Under the pieces are notes generated by a model. It was given only the letters and a program-made list of their open reading frames with translations. It had not been told where the DNA came from and did not search any database. Of a stretch of 29,053 nucleotides of DNA, positions 8,738 through 17,725 are shown one piece after another. How positions within the stretch are numbered: the stretch's first letter is position 1; every line of letters starts with the position of its first letter. Source of the stretch: Chara braunii (lineage: Eukaryota; Streptophyta; Charophyceae; Charales; Characeae); assembly GCA_003427395.1 (NCBI GenBank), contig BFEA01000601.1, forward strand, positions 57,815 to 86,867, read 5' to 3'. The translations under genes were made by a program, and so were the position numbers.

Positions 8738-8863
8738 GAGCACTTGCATATCTGTCACTAGCGAACTCTATAATCGTCCAAATTGATGTGATGGGGTCAT
8801 GTACCTATTACCACTTGTTAAAAAAAAGCTTGTGGGTTGTGGGTTGTTTTCTATGTTCTACAG
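8721..8863 (+). other. Predicted intron 1 (143 nt)
   Basis: The donor is GCACG|GTAAGATTTG; the acceptor is a pyrimidine-rich TTGTTTTCTATGTTCTACAG. Joining the exons makes a phase-1 junction that moves exactly from the upstream frame into the frame that is open from 8866 to 9225. The same splice removes the upstream terminal TAG at 8735. Both agreements are independent of each other, which supports the model. RNA evidence is not available to me. Confidence 0.55.
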
Positions 8864-9270
8864 GTGTCAGGTTGTCAATATCCCTGCCCATGAAGCCTTT
8901 AAAAGCTGTGCGCGAGAAACGTCTTTCAGGGAGGTCATTGGACGCTTCACCGAAGAAGTCGTTAAGTGTAGGGTTGTTTAAAAGGGTCCAGATGCCTCGC
9001 CTTTCCCAGAGAGCTGTCAGGGTTCTGAAGGCTTGTGGAATAGATAAGGAGGAAGGTCTGTGGAAACATTTGGTTGTGTCTATTGAAAGCGTTACTGCTT
9101 TGTCTGATGGGTCTGATGACGATGCCAAACGGGGTGTCTTGAAAGACCCGTGTCCTAAGTACATCGCGAAAGACACATTCAACAGTCGGGGATACAACTT
9201 TTCTGGGAAAAGGGCAGACAGTTCTTAGCCATTCCGCCCCGGGGTTTGTGCTCACTCCTCGCACTTGTTC
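8864..9270 (+). CDS. Predicted internal exon upstream of the protease exon
   Basis: It is open in frame from 8866 to 9225, with basic/Ser-rich sequence (PLKAVREKRLSGRSLDASPK) followed by a small globular piece (RLSQRAVRVLKACGIDKEEG) and SDGSDDD. An in-frame TAG at 9226-9228 is followed by an open stretch up to a strong donor TTC|GTGAGTATTT at 9271. So either the exon is broken by this nonsense codon, or a weaker donor earlier is used (for example near 9153). No domain was recognised. It would form the region just before the catalytic protease core, where Ulp1 proteins usually have poorly conserved extensions. Confidence 0.4.
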
Positions 9271-9465
9271 GTGAGTATTTGTGCACCTGGAGCTACATCA
9301 TGTTTTCGCGTTCCCTTGCCTACTTAGGAGCTTAGCGCTACGGACTTGAGAATGTTGCAGGACGTCTGCGGAGATTTCAGCAACGGCCACGAGGTGGTTT
9401 CCTCGGTTCGGAGAGGTCCCAGTTCAATTTCGTTGACCAGAAAAAGTCTTCAAACTCTTGTCTAG
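9271..9465 (+). other. Predicted intron 2 (195 nt)
   Basis: The donor is GTGAGTATTT at 9271 and the acceptor CAAACTCTTGTCTAG ends at 9465. Both sides are phase 0 in the same frame, and the acceptor sits directly before GGG GGA TGG, the start of the WLSDEVVESY motif. The TAG of the acceptor would otherwise be an in-frame stop. Confidence 0.5.
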
Positions 9466-10005
9466 GGGGGATGGCTTTCCGACGAGGTGGTGGAGTCGTA
9501 CTTCGCCTTGCTTGCCAACGCTTCGTTCCCTAGGGGTCCCTCTCTTTACATTTTCAGTCTCTTTTTCTATACCAAGCTCGTCGGTGGCGGCTATCAACAT
9601 GAAAGGGTTGCGAAATGGACAAAAGATATGGATATTTTCTCGTACGGCATGGTCTTGATTCCTGTTCATAAAAATCGAGTGCATTGGACCCTATTATGTG
9701 TCCGAGAACAAGGGTTGGAGTACTACGACTCCCTCCTACAAGACGATGGCGGTTTTTCTTCCGATGTGCTTGCGGACGAAGCAGTTTATCAATATGGTCA
9801 CAAAATGAAACTGGATCTCCCGGAGCCCAAGGTGGTTGTTCATGGTGTCCCTCAACAGTCGGACGGGTCGAGCTGCGGTGTTTTCATGCTCGCCTTCACT
9901 TCATTTCTTGCACGCGGCTATCCGCCACTATGTCCGATAGCCCAAAGCGATATTGCAAACATCAAGTTGAGGATTGTGGTGGACATACCCCAAGGCTTTG
10001 AATAA
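9466..10005 (+). CDS. Ulp1/SENP-type cysteine protease domain (family C48)
   Basis: The intact open exon begins with GGWLSDEVVESYFALL, the usual opening motif (WLxDxxI/VxxY) of SUMO-processing proteases. Counting from the GTG at 9487, the catalytic residues expected for the family are His66 in VHWTLL (codon 9682), Asp81 in YYDS, Gln124 in PQQSDG and Cys130 in SSCGVF. The Gln-Cys spacing of six is normal for the family. About 180 residues make a complete catalytic core ending in TGA-free sequence up to TAA at 10003. C48 enzymes cleave SUMO or other ubiquitin-like tails, and many plant transposons carry such domains. The ATG-less start and the in-phase splice acceptor suggest that it is the last exon of the large upstream gene and not an independent gene. 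Confidence 0.85.
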   Translation, partial: GGWLSDEVVESYFALLANASFPRGPSLYIFSLFFYTKLVGGGYQHERVAKWTKDMDIFSYGMVLIPVHKNRVHWTLLCVREQGLEYYDSLLQDDGGFSSDVLADEAVYQYGHKMKLDLPEPKVVVHGVPQQSDGSSCGVFMLAFTSFLARGYPPLCPIAQSDIANIKLRIVVDIPQGFE

Positions 10006-10056
10006 TACCCCTGTTGTTAAAATACGCGTAGTTTTTTTTCGAAAGGCCATAAGCAG

Positions 10057-10078
10057 AAGTGTGAATCTATTCCCACTT
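10057..10078. repeat. 22-bp palindrome
   Basis: The left arm is AAGTGTGAAT and the right arm ATTCCCACTT, with CT between. It lies 52 bases downstream of the protease stop codon and belongs to the same family as the upstream cluster. Confidence 0.75.
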
Positions 10079-11015
10079 AATCTAGCAGTCGGCCGGTTCG
10101 AGTTGTGCTGTTGTTTTGATGAGGTACCAGATTGTAGTGGACGTTTTGGTCAAGTAAACGCTTAGGTGTCGATATGAATATCCCAGCCTCGTGCTGTAGC
10201 AATTTTTTAAGGATTCTTCATTTCGTGGGACCTGTCATCTTTACTCGTAGGACTTTCGGCAGTGCCGTGCTGCCTTTGTTTGTTTTTGGGTTGTTCTCAT
10301 TGCTTGCCGCGCAACATCAGCTAGAGGGTAGCAAAGGACGTTTACGTGAAGTAGAAGCTTAGATGCCGATGTAATTATCCCAGCCACGTGGTGCAGTACC
10401 TTTTAAGTACACGCTTACATATTGGATGTGAATATCCCAACTTTGTGCTCCTTTTGTTTATTTTCGGGTTGTTCTCCTTATGTTCTCTCAGACTGCGACA
10501 ACACCGTGCTGCGTTTGTTCGTTTCGAGGTTGTGTTCCTCTGTTACTCATGGGACGTCTTCATCCTATTGTGGACATTGTTTACACTCATGCTCGTGGGG
10601 CTCGATACTTTGGTTCATTTAGCAAGATATTGGTGAAAGATATCAACGATTTCTTCTTGGTCACCAAATTATTTCGTGCTTATCTCTTTCTTTCGTGAGA
10701 CTTTGTGGTGTGAAAGCCCCCCTCCCTGCCCCACCCCGACCGCCCAGCTTTCACATGTTTTGGCTCGCCCTTGTTCTGCGTGTGCCGCCCCGTTTTACGG
10801 TTCACCCCCTCTGCTTGTCTCCACTGAATGTTGTCTGTTGATTCTATATGACAATTGCGAACTTGTTTTCCATTCCGAAACCACTTATCGCCAGAATGTA
10901 TGTGTGCTTGAAGTTGTTTTCCGGATTCAGCGGTGCACTAATGATTACCAATTTTGTTATCCCCATAATACATCTCGTGCTCTCCACGGAATGCTGACTG
11001 TTGTTTCCATATGAG

Positions 11016-11037
11016 AAATGTGAACATATTCGCACTT
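11016..11037. repeat. 22-bp palindrome
   Basis: The left arm is AAATGTGAAC and the right arm ATTCGCACTT, with AT between. Right-arm conservation is complete against the upstream cluster. Confidence 0.75.
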
Positions 11038-11748
11038 CAGATGCCGTGCATTTGTGATTAAACTATTCATGTCCACAAATTTGCCAAAATGATTACTTTT
11101 TGTGTTGTCAACGCCAGCTTGTTCATAACTGCAAGTTCGACAAAATGATCATCAATTGTGCTATTCCCAGAATGTATGCGTGCTTGGCCCATGTGTTTCG
11201 ACGTTGTTTGGCGCTGAAGGATCAATATGAGGCTTTCGCGAAAATAAATGATTTGTCGAAATTGTTACCTTCTGTGTTCTCACTGGGAGACTGATCATTT
11301 ACGCAAATTCGCAAAAAATAACAATTTTTTTTTCACAGACCTTCGAAATGGATAAATCGTGAAGAAGATTGTGATTTGAGCCGTGTCTTGCCGGATGTGA
11401 AATTGACTCCATGTACTTTGTGATTTTTGGATTGTATGATTTTTTGCATTCAATGATTTTTGAAAACGCCTCTTTGTACTTTGCAATTTGCCATTGAATG
11501 AATTTTTTGCATTGAATGATTTATGAAAACTGTTCGTGTGTTGTGCGACTTCACCTTTGGAAAAACACTAGGCCACTTGAGATGTTTCCATCTCGATGTC
11601 TGGGATGACAAGAGATACTTGTATGAATGGCTATGTGTCTTTTACACACAAAGATTTGATGGCATTTTCGTCTGGGAATATACAAATGAGAAATCAATGT
11701 CCATATTAAATCATCCCGCTGATGAAGTGCGCACCTGCTTCTCCATCA

Positions 11749-11770
11749 AAGTGCGAGTTCAATGACACTT
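11749..11770. repeat. 22-bp palindrome, decayed right arm
   Basis: The left arm is AAGTGCGAGT and the right arm AATGACACTT. The left arm matches the consensus exactly. Confidence 0.5.
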
Positions 11771-11886
11771 CTGGTGTAAACCCTGAGCAATTTCCTCGCA
11801 CTTTGCTTCACATCGAGGCGGGAATCGAACGCACTGCCGGTAAGCACCTGCACATCACGAAGCAAGAGCACGTCCCAATTGGAACA

Positions 11887-12436
11887 TCGTCGGGTTCTTG
11901 CGATGTCAACTCCCACATGATGACTACACTGAACAGCGGCAGGATGGTCGGTCTGCCTCTCCGATGTGGATCTAACGGTGGATTACGTCAAATCTGCTCT
12001 CATAGATCCACACCGGGGATGGGGGCCGGAATCTGACCACAGTTTGCTTGTAAGGCATCATATGATGTGTCGATATAACAGACATTCAAAACTGCCTGGT
12101 GAGCATCTAGTGCTACGCCAATAAGTTCCAAACAACGTCGCAAAGTCCCCTAAGAATGTTCATTGTCGGTTCCTCACGTCGTCGATTCCCACGTGATGAG
12201 TACAGTAAACAGCGACAGAATGGCAGGTCCCCCTCGCCGGAATGGATCTAATGGTGGATTGCGTCAAATCTACTCTCAAAGATCCACACCGGATAGAAGG
12301 TCCTGCAATCAGCCGCTGCTTGCTTGTAAGCATCATATGATGTATCCATACGATCGACATCCAAAACTGTTTGGTGAGCATCTAGTGCTACGCCAAGCAG
12401 TTATGAACACGGCCGCAAGGTTCCCTAAGAATGCTT
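11887..12436. repeat. Tandem duplication of about 276 bp
   Basis: Two diverged units: AGATCCACACCGG is at 12004 and 12280, and GTGAGCATCTAGTGCTACGCCAA and CCTAAGAATG recur at the same offset. Units differ by many substitutions, so the duplication is old. Neither copy encodes a recognisable product. Confidence 0.85.
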
Positions 12437-12460
12437 TTAGCACTAAAGACCTCAGACCGC

Positions 12461-12489
12461 CGACTGTTTGACACTTCCTGAAGGTGGTC
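12461..12489. repeat. Direct repeat bracketing the mitochondrial insertion (left copy)
   Basis: CGACTGTTTGACACTTCCTG followed by AAGGTGGTC is repeated at 14108 with one difference, and its first half again at about 14221. It lies just before the mitochondrial-like block. Confidence 0.8.
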
Positions 12490-12554
12490 ATTTCAACCGA
12501 TGCAGAAGGCTCGTAATCACTTCCATTGCTTGTATACGTGCCCATGGGTGCTCA

Positions 12555-12995
12555 ACCATTTTTGCTTGTGCTAGTGCCTTTGTGTGGGAACCTTCTTTCA
12601 TTTTTTTTAATATGAAAATTCATGCACTAACTGCTATTTGTGTTTTACTCTTTATTGGAGCTGTAGGAAAATCCGCACAAATAGGACTCCATACTTGGTT
12701 ACCGGACGCTATGGAGGGCCCTACTCCAGTATCAGCTCTGATTCATGCAGCTACTATGGTAACAGCAAGTGTTTCCATGATGGCAAGGTGTTCTCCCTTA
12801 TTTGAATACGCACCCAAGGCTTTAATTGTGATTACTTTTGTGGGAGCTATGACATCCTTTTTTCCGGCAACTACAGGAATTTTACAAAATGATTTAAAAA
12901 GGGTTATTGCTTATTCTACTTGTAGCCAATTAGGTTATATGGTATTCGCTTGTGGTATCTCCAATTATTCTGTGAGTGTATTTCATCTGATTAAC
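12555..12995 (+). pseudogene. nad5: Mitochondrial nad5 fragment (nuclear insertion)
   Basis: The frame is open over about 147 codons, matching the central part of NADH dehydrogenase subunit 5, a proton-pumping membrane subunit of respiratory complex I. Diagnostic stretches are [48 protein letters not shown] and [19 protein letters not shown]. The match begins around TIFACASA (12555) and stops abruptly after SVFHLIN (12995), where nad5 normally continues into a conserved His-Ala-Phe-Phe helix. Both gene ends are missing, the base composition is lower in GC than the flanks, and the context is nuclear repeats, so I call it a NUMT fragment. The plant-type sequence and absence of stops indicate a fairly recent transfer. 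A misassembled mitochondrial contig is an alternative. Confidence 0.9.
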
Positions 12996-13099
12996 AATCT
13001 GTTCCGAAAATTTAGGATTCAATAATTTCATCTAAGAGATCCAGCGTTATTGAAATTTAGCATCTTTGTAAAGCAACATCGTTTTTCTTAGCATACTTT

Positions 13100-13716
13100 G
13101 TGTATGTTGAAATAGGTCATTATTTTTTCATTCTTAGCATTTTTGTTGCATTAGCCTACANNNNNNNNNNNNNNNNNNNNNNNNNNNNNNNNNNNNNNNN
13201 NNNNNNNNNNNNNNNNNNNNNNNNNNNNNNNNNNNNNNNACAAAAAAAATAATCTATCTTTTTTTTGTTCACTTTACTTTCTCGTTTTAACCATCTGTTT
13301 TTTTAGCTTTTTGTTTTGTTATGTTTCTTCTGATTTCTCTATTTATAGCGTTTTTACAAATTCAAATAATCAATTACCATTGTTTTATAAAGTTTCTGGA
13401 ACTTGGTCGAATCATGAAGGTAGTCTCTTATTATGGTGTTGGATCCTGAGTCTTTATGGTTTTGTCTTTTGTTTTCGAAATCGCAACGAAGTTGCCTTGA
13501 CTGGTGCCCCTCTTATGATTCACAAATGGATTGCTTTAATTTTTCTCTGTTTTTTTATGTTTAACCTCCAATCCTTTTCTTCGAATTTCCTTTTTAAGCA
13601 CTGATTCGGGAAAAGAATTCAACCCTGTACTACAAGACCCCGTATTGGCTATACATCCTCCTTGTATTTATGCAGGATACGTTGCCAGTACTATTGTTTT
13701 TTGTTTATGTGTATCC
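13100..13716 (+). pseudogene. ccmFN: Mitochondrial ccmFN fragment, frameshifted, containing an N gap
   Basis: This is the N-terminal part of the cytochrome c maturation (haem lyase) membrane protein CcmF. It starts as VYVEIGHYFFILSIFVALAY (13100-13159, GTG where ATG is expected). After the gap it continues with [15 protein letters not shown], then [20 protein letters not shown], then a hydrophobic helix. A one-base insertion near 13590-13597 puts the continuation ([31 protein letters not shown]) in another frame. Similarity ends near VFCLCVS (13716), far short of the Trp-rich haem-binding region. Truncation, frameshift and neighbouring nad5 fragment mark it as a nuclear mitochondrial insertion. 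Confidence 0.88.
13161..13239. other. Assembly gap (79 N) inside ccmFN
   Basis: 79 Ns interrupt the coding sequence between TAC-A and AC-AAA-AAA. Reading straight across the gap gives Tyr-Asn-Lys-Lys in frame, which fits ccmFN, so little or no sequence may actually be missing. Confidence 0.9.
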
Positions 13717-14291
13717 GGAACTCAACAAAAAAAACACTCTAGTCCGAGCGTACTTAGAAAGGTCGATATAAGATCACGTATCTCAATTGCGTCAGGAAGA
13801 GGGCCGGTTTTAGGGTCTCATATATGTATTTGTCCAAGTGATGTAACGTAATGTTACATAGTAGAGGCGTTCGCAATAACGTAAGAGCATATCCAACACA
13901 AAAATGTGCTTCCAATTGGTTAAAAAACCTCCAATCGACGTTGCATACATGTAGTACTGTTGGCCCCCGCTGGATACATTACCGTCTCGGATGCATCCCA
14001 TAGAAGGACCTCACACGCTGCGGACATGCAAATTTTCTGGGAGTGCTAATGGCAATCCGCACCGACAACTGATAACGTGCGAGAAACAAATACACATCCA
14101 TCACCAACGACTGTTTGACACTTCTTGAAGGTGGTCTGCCCCTTCTCAAAGGTGGTCAGTCACCAAACAGATCACGACCTGACATCAATCTCGCATTAAC
14201 AATCCAAGAAGACGGCCAATGACTGTTTGACACTTCCTTAACGTGCTCTGTCGAACACCGATAACTGCGAATTGACTCGCTGTTCAACTAG

Positions 14292-14295
<4 letters not shown>
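13717..14295. other. Unassigned, no gene; contains right direct repeat
   Basis: Past the ccmFN similarity I see no coding signal. The 29-bp direct repeat recurs at 14108-14136, with a further partial copy at 14221. A decayed 22-bp palindrome (left arm AACTGCGAAT) is at 14263-14284. Confidence 0.6.
14108..14136. repeat. Direct repeat bracketing the mitochondrial insertion (right copy)
   Basis: It matches 12461-12489 with one mismatch (TTCTTGAAGG against TTCCTGAAGG). A partial third copy starts at about 14221, so the locus was probably already a tandem array. Confidence 0.8.

Positions 14296-14352
<57 letters not shown>
14296..14352. repeat. (GT)n microsatellite
   Basis: An uninterrupted dinucleotide run of about 28 units. 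Confidence 0.98.
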
Positions 14353-14354
<2 letters not shown>

Positions 14355-15658
14355 CCGCTTCCGCTCGCCGCCATCCCTAAGAACCCGCCGTTGCAATCTT
14401 ATATAATGTCCGATGCCCGAACCTTTTTGCTACAAGGGGTCGACAACGAGTATGTCATGGGTGATCGAATCTAGTTGCAATCTCATATAATGCGGTGATG
14501 ACCGTTAATAATCGTTGGCGCCTTTAGCGTGATTGTTCACTCGCCTTTACCCCTGCGCATTGATTTCATTCCACGCTCAACTGCCGTATTGACGGATAAA
14601 GATGCACCACAATTGTCGAGATTTACATCTTCGTGAGAGGAAACTGTGCGATGCATCACATTGTCAGGCTTAGTGCGGGCAAGGTCCTCAGAGTCTTATA
14701 TAAGTGATTTGTCAACGACTAAGTGACAATTCATTCGTAGTTTAAGATTTCGTCCTCTACCTTTGCTCGCAGAAATTAATGACCCGCTTAAAGCGTCCAA
14801 TTTTTGGGGTTGGTGACGCTGTCGAGCGCACTGGTCTTTATCCTCGTTACGAATACATATTGACCTTCTACAAGCCGCTCCGGCTGAGTGCGCCAGCCAT
14901 ACATCTCGCGAGCCCCTACGACAGGATAGGCAATACGCGAGGCGCAACTTACCTCCACCTTACGGGAGCTGTCACCTCCCTTCGGTGGGCGTATCCTCGT
15001 CGAGCTACCAGTCCACAATACGAAAGCTGGTCAATTGAAATCGCAGAGGTGGAGTCTTTCGTTGTAGCATACGGGGTACGCACGGTCCCACACCTCTGTC
15101 GGACCTGCACGAGAACTGGCACACGGGCTGAAGTCCGAGGCCACTACGATTCGACGTCGGTCGACTAGGACGTATCCCGCTCACTACGCACGGGCACCGA
15201 CGCACGAAATTCGACATCGATCGACTAGGACGTATCCCGCTCACTACAAACATAATATGAAAAATAAAACGTATACACACACACACGAAACGACAGAAAA
15301 CAACATAACAACAACGCGACAACACTGAGTTTCCTAGTCCCTTCAGTAGCCATCCCATAACTTTCCGTCGCGAAAATCGGATAGCCGACAGTCGCGAGAC
15401 TTTGTATAAAACAGCGCGGCCACAGGGCTATCTCATATCGACTAGCAATGCATGTGCAAGCAAGCAGCCGCGATGATGGCGTACTATGTAGTGTCCATAA
15501 TCAAGCGCACAAGTTGCACGTTGATGGGCGCACTCGAACAAACCTGGAGTTTATTTTCAGTTGCCGAGCGACGGCCGCTCCAAAAGGCTACCTCGAAGAT
15601 AGCCTACAAGGGAGAAATTCGAACACCGTTGGTGTGCTGGGGTGGTTGGTGTTGGGTG

Positions 15659-15660
<2 letters not shown>
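14353..15660. other. Unassigned stretch with a 60-bp tandem pair
   Basis: There is no recognisable gene. An open frame at 14779-15168 (129 codons) has no hydrophobic core pattern or motif that I know, and the opposite strand is equally open. TCGACTAGGACGTATCCCGC occurs at 15161 and 15221 (period 60 bp). Confidence 0.55.

Positions 15661-15703
<43 letters not shown>
15661..15703. repeat. (GT)n microsatellite
   Basis: An uninterrupted GT run. Confidence 0.98.
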
Positions 15704-15704
<1 letters not shown>

Positions 15705-15881
15705 TGGGTCGAGTACTTCAAGCGATGATAGTTGACCCATATCACTGCCCACTTAGCAACACTTAGCAATGATTGTTTCGATTTATTCTTATTTATGTCG
15801 CTCCACAGTTCATATTATCAACATGGATTTCTCTTACTTATATCGCTCCAACATGAATTCCGGCTTTAGAAATGTGTATTG

Positions 15882-15986
15882 ATTGTTCATAACTTCATAG
15901 TCACTAAGTTCAATTGTAGCATAAGTGGTTACATATGATCATATAACTATTACATGTTTGTTATATATATACACACACAAAGAGAC

Positions 15987-16035
<49 letters not shown>

Positions 16036-16100
16036 CAGTTGTTCGTAACTTCAAAGTCACTAAATACAAATATACTATATGTGGTCACATAATGACAAAA
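15882..16100. repeat. Repeat pair flanking a (GA)n microsatellite
   Basis: TTGTTCATAACTTCATAGTC near 15883 and TTGTTCGTAACTTCAAAGTC near 16038 begin two diverged units of about 60 bp, both continuing into GTGGTNACATA. The (GA)n run at 15980-16030 lies between them. Confidence 0.75.
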
Positions 16101-16259
16101 CGATGACATTTTTTTTTTTTTTCTTGAAGCCGGGTTGAAAACCATCACTTGTATATGAAGAGATTTCAGTGTGAATGTTAACTCACTCACTGCATTTTTT
16201 GTTGTTCAATTCTACTTTTAACGTTGCTCAAGGATTTGTCTCTTGCTTCTGAAAAATTA

Positions 16260-16262
<3 letters not shown>

Positions 16263-16302
<40 letters not shown>

Positions 16303-16314
16303 TCTCTCTCGCTC
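16263..16314. repeat. (CT)n microsatellite
   Basis: A CT run with one CA interruption. Confidence 0.97.
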
Positions 16315-16774
16315 TGCGCCGAAGGTATGAATGATAAAAGTTAAAAGACAAAACAATTGTTTTATCCTTCACAGCGTAGTCTTCTTACCCCTCGTTGCGC
16401 CGTCTTTCTCCTACTTTCCCTCATTGTCACGTTGTCTTCCGACTCTTCTTCCCCGTCCTCCACCTCCTCCTCCCCATTATCATTTTCCTCCACGTGAAAA
16501 AAAAACTGACGTGGAAGCGGAGGAGGACGACAATCAGAAGGCATCAGAGGATGATGCACAGAAGGTGGAAGATCGCATAGCGGAGGAGCAAGACAAGGAC
16601 CTCATCGTAGAGGGCGCTCTCTCTCTCTCAGACACACACACGCACACACGCACACATTTCCCCCGACCACACTTCAAACCGCACTAACCCCCACCTGCCC
16701 AACCCCCTGTCCGCCCCCTTAGCCTTTGGGCCTAAGACTAGCCCCCAAACTGACCCGAAACACCGAAAACACTT
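16315..16774. other. Unassigned low-complexity stretch
   Basis: It is pyrimidine-rich and then purine-rich, ending in short CT and CA runs (16617-16655). An open frame at 16331-16687 is biased (Pro, then Glu/Asp) and I do not support it as a gene. Confidence 0.55.
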
Positions 16775-17725
16775 CCGGATATGATGCATTAATCACCGAA
16801 AGCACTTCCGGATATGATGTATTAAACATCGAAAGCACTTCCGGATATGATGTATTAAACATCGAAATCCCAAACTACGTTTTCAGTACCGAAACACTGA
16901 AAGCACTTTGGGATATAATCCATGACACACCGATATCCCGAAGTGCGTTTTCGATACCGAAACACCGAAAACGCACTTCGAGATATGATATACTAGCTTG
17001 TTGAAAATCGACCAAGTTAAACACCGAAATCCCGAAGTGCATTTTTTGTATCGAAACACCGAAATGACTTCGGGATAGGATGTTAGTAGATGATAGAAAA
17101 TCGACTAGGTTAAACATCGAAATCCCGAAGTGCGTTTTCGGTACCGAAACACCGAAAGCATTTCGGGATATGATATACTAGATGGTAGAAAATCGACTAA
17201 GTGCGTTTTCGGTATCGAAACACAAAAAACGCTTAGAAATATGATATACTAGATGGTAGAAAACCGACTAAGTTAAACACCGAAATCCCGAAGTGCGTTT
17301 TCGATACCGGAACACCAAAAACACTTCGGGGTATTAGATGGTAGAAAATCAACTTAGTTAAACACCGAAATCCCGAAGTGCGATTTCAGTACCGAAACAC
17401 CGAAAACACTTCAGGATATAATGTAGTACATGATAGAAAATCGACGAAATTAAACATCGAAATCCCGAGGTGTGTTTACAGTACCGAAACACTAAAAGCA
17501 CTTCGGGATCTGATATATTAGATGGTAGAAAATCGACTAAGTTAAACACCGAAATTCTGAAGTGCGTTTTCGGTACCGAAACACCGAAAACATATTGGGA
17601 TATAATATAATAGATGGTAAAAAATTGACAAAGTTAAACACTGAAATCTTGATGTGTTTTTACGGTACCGAAACACCGAAGGCACTTCGGGATATGATAT
17701 ACTAGATGGTAAAAAATCGACCAAG
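16775..17725. repeat. Satellite of about 90-bp units, each unit a foldback
   Basis: About ten units: the start word AAATCCCGAAGTG or a variant is near 16864, 16932, 17026, 17120, 17285, 17369, 17459, 17552 and 17643, with spacing of 84-94 bp except around a degraded unit near 17200. Within a unit CCCGAAGTGC, then TTTCGGTACCGAAA, then GCACTTCGGG form an inverted repeat of about 44 bp, followed by an AT-rich spacer (GATATACTAGATGGTAGAAA). The first part (16775-16860) has shorter units of about 30 bp containing only the right half. Confidence 0.9.

Larger units (their letters stand above)
3222..10005 (+). pseudogene. Large damaged gene: unknown N-terminus, methyltransferase-like middle, Ulp1-type C-terminus
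   Basis: Consecutive long open segments on the plus strand lie head to tail and together encode about 2,100 residues. The breaks between them are mostly one-base frameshifts or single stop codons: a frame change near 3745, another near 4215, TAA at 4797, a shift near 5015, a shift near 5550, TAA at 6478, TGA at 7753, an extra T near 8389 and TAG at 9226. Two introns with conventional borders and consistent phase join the last parts (8721-8863, 9271-9465). Domain order is inferred as unknown region, class-beta methyltransferase-like region, Gly/Lys linker, repeated acidic tail, then C48 protease. Assembly or sequencing errors could account for some breaks, but their number points to a decayed gene. 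I do not recognise the family as a whole; a host gene or a gene of a large mobile element are both possible. Confidence 0.6.
10006..11880. other. Non-coding, diverged tandem and dispersed repeats
   Basis: There is no supported gene. A motif of the form CGATATGAATATCCCAGCC-CGTG recurs near 10,170, 10,368 and 10,424, followed by TTTGTTTGTTTTTGGGTTGT-like sequence near 10,275, 10,455 and 10,515. CTCCACTGAATGTTGTCTGT near 10,819 recurs as CTCCACGGAATGCTGACTGT near 10,981. CAGAATGTATGTGTGCTTG near 10,893 recurs near 11,169. TGCATTGAATGATTTATGAAAAC at about 11,507 has a relative near 11,445. Copies of the 22-bp palindrome lie at 10057, 11016 and 11749. It may be the 3' flank of the same decayed element. 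Confidence 0.6.

Noticed and set aside
10174-11765. Small hydrophobic open frames (for example 10388-10636, 11523-11765)
   Set aside because: They coincide with diverged repeats and have no conserved motif or splice-supported extension.
13717-13851. Extending ccmFN to the end of the open frame at 13851 because of GPVLGSHI
   Set aside because: The resemblance is short and the sequence in between does not match; the alignable part ends near 13716.
14779-15168. 129-codon open frame as a gene
   Set aside because: The opposite strand is equally open, there is no motif, and it overlaps the edge of a 60-bp repeat.
16775-17725. CRISPR-like array of regularly spaced palindromic repeats
   Set aside because: The spacers are as conserved as the repeats, units are about 90 bp, and the context is eukaryotic with no cas genes; it is a satellite.
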